Below, piece after piece: positions 4,872-11,194 of a stretch of 11,194 nucleotides of DNA (the stretch's first letter is position 1; each line of letters opens with the position of its first letter). Both the position numbers and the translations under genes were made by a program. The notes under the pieces were generated by a model, which saw only the letters and a program-made list of their open reading frames with translations, had not been told where the DNA came from and did not search any database. The stretch comes from Bacteroidales bacterium (GTDB lineage Bacteria > Bacteroidota > Bacteroidia > Bacteroidales > UBA10428): contig JAFGQQ010000140.1 in the NCBI GenBank assembly GCA_016935595.1, positions 1-11,194 on the forward strand, given 5' to 3'.

Positions 4872-7028
4872 TTATTCTTCTTTCTGTTCCTCTTCGTATG
4901 CCTTTAATAATTGTTCCTGTATATCACCAGGAACCTGGGCATATTCGGAAAACTTCATTGTATATATTGCTCTGCCACCCGTTAAGGAGCTGAGCGATGT
5001 AGAATATTTATTCATTTCTGCAAGGGGTACTTTGGCAATAATTTTTTCATACCCTTTTTCACTACTCATACCTTGAACTATTGCCCTGCGTCCCTGCAGG
5101 TCACTCATCACATCACCCATTCTTTCACTTGGAACCGAAACTTCAACTAAATAAATGGGTTCAAGAATTTTCGGGCCCGCTTTTTTAAATGCATCCCTGA
5201 ATGCATTTCTGCCGGCTAATCTGAAAGAAATTTCGTTTGAGTCTACCGGGTGCATCTTCCCGTCATAAATACATACACGTATATCTCTTGCATACGAACC
5301 TGTTAAAGGGCCTTCTTCCATTTTTTCCATAACACCTTTTAATATTGCAGGATGAAAACGTGTATCAATCGATCCTCCAACAATAGAATTCACAAATACC
5401 AATTTACCTCCCCATGAAAGATCTATTTCCTCGGTCCCTCTAACTGATACTTTAATTTCTTTTCCTTCAACCTTATAATTAGTAGGAGCAGGCACTCCTT
5501 CAACATAAGGTTCAATTACCATATGTACTTCACCAAATTGTCCTGCACCACCCGATTGCTTTTTATGGCGGTATTCGGCCTGGGCAATTTTAGTAATTGT
5601 TTCTCTATAAGGAATTTTAGGTGGAATAAATTCAGTATTTAATTTAAATACATTGTCTAAATGCCATTTCAATATATTTAAATGATACTCACCTTGCCCT
5701 GATATAATTATTTGCTTTAATTCTTTGGAATATTCAATAACAATTGTCGGATCTTCCTGGTGCATCCGGTTTAATGCTTCGCCTAGTTTTTCCTCATCAC
5801 CTTCACTTAATGGTTTAATAGCTGTTCTGTATTTTGGTTCGGGGAATTGAATTTGTTCAATTTCATAAGAAGCACTTGGTACACCTAAGGTATGATTGGT
5901 TTTTGTATTTTTTAATTTTACAGTTGCTCCAATATCACCGGCAGCTAACTTGGTTACCTTGGTGCGGTTTTTACCTGCAGACACAAAAATTTGAGAAAGC
6001 CTCTCCTTTGTTCTATTGGTATTATTTGTTACATCTAATCCTTCGGTTATTTCCCCGGTAAGTACTTTAAAATAATTAATTTCCCCAATATGAGTCTCGA
6101 TAGAACTTTTAAACACAAATAATGAAGCAGGTTTAGAAGGATCAACCATAATTTCTTTTCCGTCTTTGGTTTTCATTCCTGGCACGCCGTTTGGAGCAGG
6201 AGCCAAATTACATATAAATTCCAGCAGGCGTCCAATACCTATACTATTTTTAGCTGAAGTGCAAAAAATTGGGCACATATCTCTGGTGGCAATACCTTTA
6301 GCAATTCCTTGCCTCATTTCATCTTCAGTAAGTGTTTCTTTTTCAAAAAATATTTCCATTAAACTTTCTTCAGCTTCTGCAGCTTTCTCTATTAATGCAC
6401 TATGTAATTCTTCTGCTTTGGCCTTTTCCTCAGATGGTATATCTATAATATCTGGTGTACCTCCCCCTGCAGGATATTTCAACATTTTCATTTTAACTAA
6501 ATCAATAATAGAAGTAAAATCTTTGCCAGTTGAAATAGGATACTGAATAGTAATAATTTTCGCTCCAAAACTTTGTTGAATACTTTCTAAGGTTTTTTCA
6601 AAATTTGCTTTATCGTGATCAAGATGATTCACAACAATCATCATCGGCTTCTGGAATTTCTCAACATACCTGGAAGTAACTTCAGTACCTACTTCAACAC
6701 CATTTTGTGCATTAATAACCATTACACATAAGTCAGCAGGAGAAAGTGATGATACTACTCCTCCAACAAAATCATCAAGACCAGGGGTATCAAGAATATT
6801 AATTTTTTTATCCTGATATTCAGTATATAATAATGTTGAAAAAATGGAATTTTCGTTTTGTTGCTCTATTTCATTATAATCCGAAATTGTATTTTTAGCT
6901 TCTATTGAACCTTTCCGGTCGATTATTCCTCCTTCAAATGCCATCGCCTCAGCTAATGTTGTTTTTCCTGAACCTGAATTTCCAATTAATACAATATTTC
7001 TTACTTGATCGGTTTGATATGTTTTCAT
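4872..7028 (-). CDS. fusA2: Elongation factor G paralogue, EF-G2 type (probably GTPase-impaired)
   Basis: This 718-aa translocase-like factor has all five EF-G domains: G domain (about 8-280), II (300-390), III (400-475), IV (480-612) and V (620-700). The G domain departs from a normal EF-G. The P-loop is GNSGSGKTT (16-24) instead of AHIDAGKTT. The RGITI box is replaced by NENSI (58-62, by-eye alignment). G3 is DTPGLDD (80-86), with Leu84 where the catalytic His should be. G4 is NHLD (134-137) rather than NKMD. Domain IV keeps KKQSGGAGQFG (489-499) and HPVDSNEISF (593-602), so ribosome contact should be possible; it also carries about 28 extra residues (roughly 507-545). The sequence strongly resembles the Bacteroides EF-G2 group. 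A B. thetaiotaomicron member is reported to lack GTPase activity and to support translation during starvation. It is divergent from the str operon and lies upstream of the CBS gene. The ATG at 7028 fits the domain start; no Shine-Dalgarno sequence is visible. Confidence 0.9.
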   Translation of the reverse strand: MKTYQTDQVRNIVLIGNSGSGKTTLAEAMAFEGGIIDRKGSIEAKNTISDYNEIEQQNENSIFSTLLYTEYQDKKINILDTPGLDDFVGGVVSSLSPADLCVMVINAQNGVEVGTEVTSRYVEKFQKPMMIVVNHLDHDKANFEKTLESIQQSFGAKIITIQYPISTGKDFTSIIDLVKMKMLKYPAGGGTPDIIDIPSEEKAKAEELHSALIEKAAEAEESLMEIFFEKETLTEDEMRQGIAKGIATRDMCPIFCTSAKNSIGIGRLLEFICNLAPAPNGVPGMKTKDGKEIMVDPSKPASLFVFKSSIETHIGEINYFKVLTGEITEGLDVTNNTNRTKERLSQIFVSAGKNRTKVTKLAAGDIGATVKLKNTKTNHTLGVPSASYEIEQIQFPEPKYRTAIKPLSEGDEEKLGEALNRMHQEDPTIVIEYSKELKQIIISGQGEYHLNILKWHLDNVFKLNTEFIPPKIPYRETITKIAQAEYRHKKQSGGAGQFGEVHMVIEPYVEGVPAPTNYKVEGKEIKVSVRGTEEIDLSWGGKLVFVNSIVGGSIDTRFHPAILKGVMEKMEEGPLTGSYARDIRVCIYDGKMHPVDSNEISFRLAGRNAFRDAFKKAGPKILEPIYLVEVSVPSERMGDVMSDLQGRRAIVQGMSSEKGYEKIIAKVPLAEMNKYSTSLSSLTGGRAIYTMKFSEYAQVPGDIQEQLLKAYEEEQKEE

Positions 7029-7090
7029 GAGTTCAACTAATTTAATTATACTTATTTATATTATATTACTTATGGTTTTTAAAAAGTGCC

Positions 7091-7120
7091 CAAAGGTAAT
7101 AATTTTTTAATTTCTGACAA
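7091..7120 (-). promoter_or_regulatory. Bacteroidota-type promoter for EF-G2
   Basis: On the minus strand the -7 element TACCTTTG (7098-7091) is a full match to TAnnTTTG. It is preceded, after a 19-bp spacer, by TTG (7120-7118, context AATTGTC) at the -33 position. Transcription would start a few bases past 7091, giving a leader of roughly 55-60 nt before the ATG at 7028. Assigned by consensus only. Confidence 0.65.
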
Positions 7121-7305
7121 TTAATAAACTTATTTCTATTTATAGCCAGATTTTATTCACTCAACCTGATATATTTTATCCTCAAATTTCAAAATAAATT
7201 ATATAATATTCACATTCAAATTATATTGGATTCAAATTTTACGAACCAATATGTTCCATAGGGTTTAAAATCAATTTAATTTAAAAATTATTTTAATAAT
7301 AATTA

Positions 7306-7335
7306 TTGTTTGTTTGAAAAAAAACAATACCTTTG
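7306..7335 (+). promoter_or_regulatory. Bacteroidota-type promoter for the rpsL operon
   Basis: TTG at 7306-7308 (context TTATTGTTTG) lies 19 bp upstream of TACCTTTG (7328-7335), a full match to TAnnTTTG. Two further TTTG copies at 7309-7316 are too close to serve with the usual spacing. The predicted start near 7341 leaves about a 33-nt leader before rpsL, too short for an elaborate leader regulator. The -7 sequence and spacer length are identical to those of the divergent EF-G2 promoter. Confidence 0.7.
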
Positions 7336-7373
7336 CAACCCCAAATTGTAAACTTAATTAAAAAAGCATCTAT

Positions 7374-7748
7374 ATGCCAACAATACAGCAATTAGTAAGA
7401 AAAGGTAGAAAGAAACAAATTGATAAAAGTAAAGCTCCTGCGCTTGATTCTTGTCCTCAAAGGCGCGGGGTTTGTGTGCGTGTATATACTACTACACCTA
7501 AAAAACCTAATTCTGCAATGCGTAAAGTAGCAAGGGTAAGACTTACTAACGGAAAAGAGGTGAACGCTTATATTCCCGGAGAAGGTCACAACTTGCAAGA
7601 GCACTCAATTGTATTAATTAGAGGCGGCAGGGTTAAAGATTTACCAGGAGTGCGATATCATTTAATTCGCGGAGCACTTGATACATCCGGGGTCGATGGA
7701 AGAACTCAGCGGCGCTCAAAATATGGAACAAAAATGCCAAAAAAATAA
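7374..7748 (+). CDS. rpsL: 30S ribosomal protein S12
   Basis: S12 sits at the decoding centre of the 30S subunit and monitors codon-anticodon pairing. The 124-aa protein is full length and contains the conserved [18 protein letters not shown] (39-56) and [10 protein letters not shown] (69-78). It also has KDLPGVRYH (88-96), including Asp89, the residue that is beta-methylthiolated in many bacteria. Lys43 and Lys88, where substitutions give streptomycin resistance in other bacteria, are both present, so the protein looks wild-type for that trait. It is the first gene of the operon, about 33 nt after the predicted transcription start and 18 bp before rpsG. The ATG follows an A-rich stretch rather than a Shine-Dalgarno sequence, as is common in this phylum. 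Confidence 0.98.
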   Translation: MPTIQQLVRKGRKKQIDKSKAPALDSCPQRRGVCVRVYTTTPKKPNSAMRKVARVRLTNGKEVNAYIPGEGHNLQEHSIVLIRGGRVKDLPGVRYHLIRGALDTSGVDGRTQRRSKYGTKMPKK

Positions 7749-7766
7749 ATAAATGAAGTAGATTAT

Positions 7767-8243
7767 ATGAGAAAGACAAAACCAAAAAAACGGATTCTAT
7801 TACCTGACCCAAAGTTTAACGATACTTTAGTTACAAGATTCGTTAATGACATAATGCGCAGAGGCAAAAAACATGCAGCATATAAAACATTTTACGATGC
7901 TTTAGAGCTTGTAGGACAAAAAATGAAAGACAATGATCTTACATCATTAGAAATTTGGAAAAAAGCGCTCGATAATATAACTCCCCAAGTTGAAGTTAAA
8001 AGTAGAAGAATAGGTGGAGCTACATTTCAGGTACCAATGGAAGTTCGTCCTGACAGAAAAATAGCAATTAGTATGAAGAATCTCATATTTTTCGCAAAAA
8101 AGCGGGCTGGAAAATCAATGAGCGAATCATTAGCACAGGAAATAATATCGGCATATAACGAGGAAGGCGGTGCATTTAAAAAGAAAGAAGAAACGCACCG
8201 TATGGCAGAAGCAAATAAAGCGTTTGCACATTTTAGATTCTAA
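7767..8243 (+). CDS. rpsG: 30S ribosomal protein S7
   Basis: S7 is a primary 16S rRNA-binding protein that nucleates assembly of the 30S head and lies near the E site. The 158-aa protein shows the family landmarks: a basic N-terminus, [20 protein letters not shown] (14-33), [16 protein letters not shown] near the middle, and the C-terminal [20 protein letters not shown]. The length is normal. The spacer from rpsL is only 18 bp. In E. coli S7 represses its own translation by binding a longer rpsL-rpsG spacer, and there is no room for that element here. The spacer to fusA is 38 bp. Confidence 0.98.
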   Translation: MRKTKPKKRILLPDPKFNDTLVTRFVNDIMRRGKKHAAYKTFYDALELVGQKMKDNDLTSLEIWKKALDNITPQVEVKSRRIGGATFQVPMEVRPDRKIAISMKNLIFFAKKRAGKSMSESLAQEIISAYNEEGGAFKKKEETHRMAEANKAFAHFRF

Positions 8244-8281
8244 AATATATATTTAATTAGTAGCTATAGGAATTTAGTTGA

Positions 8282-10387
8282 ATGAATTCGGATTTAAACT
8301 ATACAAGAAATATTGGGATTATGGCCCATATTGATGCTGGTAAAACTACTACTACTGAACGTATTTTGTTTTACACAGGTATTAATCATCGTATGGGCGA
8401 AGTTCATGATGGAGATGCTACTATGGACTGGATGATTCAGGAACAAGAAAGGGGAATAACAATTACTTCTGCAGCTACTACCACTTATTGGAACTATGAT
8501 AATCAAAAATATAAAATAAATATAATTGATACACCAGGACATGTTGACTTTACAGTTGAAGTTGAACGGTCACTAAGGGTATTGGATGGAGCTATAGCTA
8601 TTTTTTGTGCAGTGGGAGGTGTAGAACCACAATCGGAAACAGTTTGGAGACAAGCCGATAAATATAAAGTACCCCGACTTGCATTTGTAAACAAAATGGA
8701 TCGTTCAGGCGCTGACTATTTTAGTGTGATTTCACAAATTGAAAATAAACTTGGGGCTAAACCTGTCCCTATTCAAATACCCATTGGTTCTGAAGAATCT
8801 TTTAAAGGAGTTATTGATTTAATTGAAAACAAGGCAGTGGTTTGGTATGACGATGAAACATTAGGTACAAATTATAACCTTGAAGAAATTCCAGATCATT
8901 TAAAAATTGAAACTAAGGAATGGAGGGGAAAATTAATTGAAGCTGTTGCAGAACATGACGATGAACTTTTTGAAAGATATTTTGAAAATCCTGATGCAAT
9001 AACTAAAAAAGAAATGATTGCAGTTATTCGCAAAGCTACTATTAATCATACTATTGTCCCGGTATTATGCGGTTCTGCCTTCAAAAATAAAGGTGTTCAG
9101 CGTTTACTTGATGCTATTGTTGCTTTTTTACCCAGCCCAATTGACATTGGCGCAACCAAAGGAATACACCCCAGATCACATGAAGTTATTGAACGTAAAC
9201 CCGATAACAATCAATCCTTAGCAGCCCTCACATTTAAAATTGCAACCGATCCTTACGTTGGCCGTTTAGCTTATATAAGGGTATATTCTGGTCAGCTTAA
9301 AGCCGGTGACCAGGTATTAAATATCAGAACCGAAAAAAAGGAAAGGATTAACCGTTTGTTTCAAATGCATGCAAATAAACAAAATCCTGTGAAAGTTGTA
9401 GGAGCAGGCGATATTTGTGCAGCTGTAGGATTTAAAAACTTAAAAACGGGTGATACACTATGTGATGATAAAAAACCTATTGCCTTAGAATCAATGACTT
9501 TTCCCGAACCAGTAATAGGTGTTGCAATTGAGCCTAAAACACAAAATGATATTGATAAACTCAGTATGGGATTATCAAAATTAGCAGAAGAAGATCCTAC
9601 ATTTTCGGTAAATACTGATGAAGATTCCGGACAAACCATTATAAGCGGTATGGGCGAACTGCACCTCGAAATTTTAATCGACAGGTTAAAAAGAGAATTT
9701 AAAGTTGAATGTAATCAAGGTGCTCCGCAAGTTGCTTATAAAGAAGCTGTCAAATCTACTATCGAACATCGTGAATTATTTAAAAAACAAACTGGAGGCA
9801 AAGGAAAATTTGCTGACATATTTGTAAAAATTTCGCCAACAGATAACGGATACACAGGGCTTCAATTTGTAAATGAAATTAAGGGAGGAAATATCCCTAA
9901 AGAATTTATCCCTTCAATAGAAAAAGGATTTAAAGAGGCCATGTCGAACGGAACTATTGCCGGATTTCCTGTAAACAACCTGAAAGTTGTATTATTTGAC
10001 GGTTCTTACCATCCGGTCGATTCAGATTCTTTATCATTTGAAATTGCAGCCAAACAGGCATTCAGGCATGCCTTTGCTAAAGCAGAAGGTATATTGTTAG
10101 AACCTATAATGAAATTAGAAGTTGTTACACCTGAAGAATACATGGGTGATGTAATATCTGATTTGAATAAAAGAAGAGGAAAAATTGAAGGAATGGAAGA
10201 AAAAAAGGGGGCAAGGGTAATTAAAGCCTTAGTTCCTTTAGCCGAACAATTTGGATATGTAACAGCATTACGAACAATCACTTCGGGAAGAGCAACTTCC
10301 AGTATGGAATTTTCCCATTACCAGGAGTTGCCGGAAGAATTGGCGAATGAAATAATATTAAAAACAACAGGAAAAATTGTAGTATAA
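8282..10387 (+). CDS. fusA: Elongation factor G (canonical)
   Basis: This is the GTPase that drives tRNA-mRNA translocation and, with ribosome recycling factor, splits the ribosome. The 701-aa protein has every G-domain motif intact: AHIDAGKTT (15-23), RGITI with Thr60 (57-61), DTPGHVD with catalytic His87 (83-89), NKMD (137-140) and GSAF (264-267). Domain III follows with the GMGELHLEI signature, then domain IV with [11 protein letters not shown] and [10 protein letters not shown], and domain V. It is the normal partner to the divergent EF-G2-like gene at 4872-7028. AGGA at 8268-8271 is a possible ribosome binding site for the ATG at 8282. Only 9 bp separate it from rpsJ. There is no tuf gene after fusA, unlike the E. 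coli str operon. Confidence 0.98.
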   Translation: MNSDLNYTRNIGIMAHIDAGKTTTTERILFYTGINHRMGEVHDGDATMDWMIQEQERGITITSAATTTYWNYDNQKYKINIIDTPGHVDFTVEVERSLRVLDGAIAIFCAVGGVEPQSETVWRQADKYKVPRLAFVNKMDRSGADYFSVISQIENKLGAKPVPIQIPIGSEESFKGVIDLIENKAVVWYDDETLGTNYNLEEIPDHLKIETKEWRGKLIEAVAEHDDELFERYFENPDAITKKEMIAVIRKATINHTIVPVLCGSAFKNKGVQRLLDAIVAFLPSPIDIGATKGIHPRSHEVIERKPDNNQSLAALTFKIATDPYVGRLAYIRVYSGQLKAGDQVLNIRTEKKERINRLFQMHANKQNPVKVVGAGDICAAVGFKNLKTGDTLCDDKKPIALESMTFPEPVIGVAIEPKTQNDIDKLSMGLSKLAEEDPTFSVNTDEDSGQTIISGMGELHLEILIDRLKREFKVECNQGAPQVAYKEAVKSTIEHRELFKKQTGGKGKFADIFVKISPTDNGYTGLQFVNEIKGGNIPKEFIPSIEKGFKEAMSNGTIAGFPVNNLKVVLFDGSYHPVDSDSLSFEIAAKQAFRHAFAKAEGILLEPIMKLEVVTPEEYMGDVISDLNKRRGKIEGMEEKKGARVIKALVPLAEQFGYVTALRTITSGRATSSMEFSHYQELPEELANEIILKTTGKIVV

Positions 10388-10396
10388 AAAGTAAAT

Positions 10397-10702
10397 ATGA
10401 GTCAAAAAATTAGAATAAAATTAAAATCTTACGATCACAACCTGGTAGATAAATCAGCAGAAAAGATCGTAAAAACTGTTAAATCAACAGGTGCGGTGGT
10501 AAGCGGACCAATTCCTTTACCAACTCATAAAAAAATTTTCACAGTTCTTCGTTCACCATTTGTGAATAAAAAATCAAGGGAACAATTTCAATTAAATTCT
10601 CACAAAAGGTTAATGGACATATATAGTTCAACACCTAAAACAATTGATGCCCTGATGAAATTAGAATTACCAAGTGGTGTTGAAGTTGAAATAAAAGTAT
10701 AA
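10397..10702 (+). CDS. rpsJ: 30S ribosomal protein S10
   Basis: S10 is a 30S-head protein that also binds NusB in transcription antitermination in other bacteria. The 101-aa sequence starts [18 protein letters not shown] and carries [20 protein letters not shown] (37-56) and the loop [19 protein letters not shown] (57-75), all typical of S10. The C-terminus [11 protein letters not shown] is complete. It lies 9 bp after fusA and 11 bp before rplC, so the str and S10 gene clusters appear joined in one transcript. Confidence 0.97.
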   Translation: MSQKIRIKLKSYDHNLVDKSAEKIVKTVKSTGAVVSGPIPLPTHKKIFTVLRSPFVNKKSREQFQLNSHKRLMDIYSSTPKTIDALMKLELPSGVEVEIKV

Positions 10703-10713
10703 TATTTTAGCAA

Positions 10714-11194
10714 ATGGCAGGATTAATAGGAAAAAAAGTCGGAATGACTTCCATATTTAGTGCTGATGGAAAAAATATTCCATGTACTGTAATTGAAGCT
10801 GGCCCGTGTGTTATAACACAAATAAAGACTAAAGAAAAGGATGGTTATGAAGCTGTTCAACTTGCTTTTGATGAAAAACCTGAAAAAAACACTAACAAAC
10901 CTATAGCGGGCCATTTCAAGAAGGCAAACACAACCCCTAAAAAGAAATTAGCGGAACTGAAATCATTTAATAATAATGAGGTTAAACTCGGTGACATAGT
11001 TACTGTTAATATTTTCAAAGGCGATGTACTTGTTGATGTTACAAGTACCTCGAAAGGAAAAGGATTTCAAGGTGTTGTTAAAAGATATAACTTTAAAGGT
11101 GTAGGTGATGCTACACACGGACAACATAATCGTAGCAGGGCACCCGGTTCTTTAGGTGCTTCTTCCTTCCCGTCAAGAGTATTTAAAGGTATGA
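10714..11194 (+). CDS. rplC: 50S ribosomal protein L3, N-terminal part (cut by window edge)
   Basis: L3 binds 23S rRNA early in 50S assembly and reaches towards the peptidyl transferase centre. The first 160 codons are visible. The protein starts [20 protein letters not shown], the family start, and contains [20 protein letters not shown] in the middle. Near the break it has [17 protein letters not shown], the central-extension segment; in other bacteria a glutamine near here is methylated by PrmB. About 45 residues, including the C-terminus, lie outside the window. The ATG at 10714 follows rpsJ by 11 bp. The frame is open to the edge. Confidence 0.96.
   Translation, partial: MAGLIGKKVGMTSIFSADGKNIPCTVIEAGPCVITQIKTKEKDGYEAVQLAFDEKPEKNTNKPIAGHFKKANTTPKKKLAELKSFNNNEVKLGDIVTVNIFKGDVLVDVTSTSKGKGFQGVVKRYNFKGVGDATHGQHNRSRAPGSLGASSFPSRVFKGM

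Larger units (their letters stand above)
7029..7373. other. Divergent promoter region between EF-G2 and the str operon
   Basis: This 345-bp AT-rich segment has a minus-strand promoter at its left end (7091-7120) and a plus-strand promoter at its right end (7306-7335). The roughly 185 bp between them contain two copies of ATTCAAATT, at 7214-7222 and 7230-7238 (16 bp start to start), but no clear operator, riboswitch or RNA gene. No reading frame in the region looks coding. Confidence 0.75.

Noticed and set aside
6166..6546. Plus-strand open frame of 126 codons inside the EF-G2 gene
   Set aside because: It lies wholly antisense to a well-conserved coding sequence and its translation resembles no protein I know; open antisense frames are expected here. 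The same applies to the other overlapping frames at 914-1314, 5834-6061, 9361-9639 and 10006-10281.
7214..7238. Two ATTCAAATT copies as a regulator site between the divergent promoters
   Set aside because: Nine-base AT-rich repeats in a 345-bp AT-rich gap are likely by chance, and the spacing is not tied to either promoter.
1..11194. CRISPR array, tRNA or rRNA gene, insertion sequence, prophage or toxin-antitoxin genes
   Set aside because: No regularly spaced repeats, no cloverleaf-like or rRNA-like stretch, no transposase or integrase reading frame, and no terminal inverted repeats were seen on either strand.

Overview
The window looks like chromosomal DNA from a Bacteroidota bacterium, probably of the Bacteroidia. 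Four things point there: an AT-rich base composition, a PorQ-type subunit of the type IX secretion system (T9SS) and GldA/GldF-type ABC transporter genes, two promoters of the Bacteroidota form (TTG, 19 bp, TAnnTTTG), and generally weak Shine-Dalgarno sequences. The ribosomal genes run rpsL-rpsG-fusA-rpsJ-rplC with no tuf between fusA and rpsJ. Species cannot be read from the sequence.

Left part (1-4319), almost all on the minus strand. In the direction of transcription there is an AT-rich family-1/28-like glycosyltransferase (4000-2912), the T9SS outer-membrane protein PorQ (2792-1737), a GldA-like ABC ATPase (1506-577) and the start of its partner permease GldF (485-1, cut by the window edge). 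The gaps before gldA and gldF hold short tandem repeats and a perfect 17-bp palindrome. A 319-bp gap upstream of the glycosyltransferase contains a doubtful signal-peptide-like small ORF on the plus strand, with an in-phase A_AAA_AAA run.

Centre (4320-7028), minus strand: a noncanonical EF-G paralogue (EF-G2 type, 718 aa) followed by a small two-CBS-domain protein. The EF-G2 lacks the G3 histidine, the P-loop aspartate, the NKxD lysine and the RGITI box of a normal EF-G. Its ribosome-binding domains look intact, and domain IV carries about 28 extra residues.

Right part (7374-11194), plus strand: the start of the str/S10 ribosomal operon, rpsL (S12), rpsG (S7), fusA (canonical EF-G), rpsJ (S10) and rplC (L3, cut by the window edge), with gaps of 18, 38, 9 and 11 bp.

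The most interesting arrangement is the 345-bp divergent region 7029-7373. It separates the noncanonical EF-G2 from the operon carrying the canonical EF-G, and each side has a promoter with the same -7 sequence TACCTTTG and the same 19-bp spacer. The cell thus keeps a normal GTP-hydrolysing translocase and a probable GTPase-impaired one head to head. Relatives of the latter in Bacteroides are reported to support translation in starvation. I found no CRISPR array, tRNA, rRNA, insertion sequence or prophage gene in the window.
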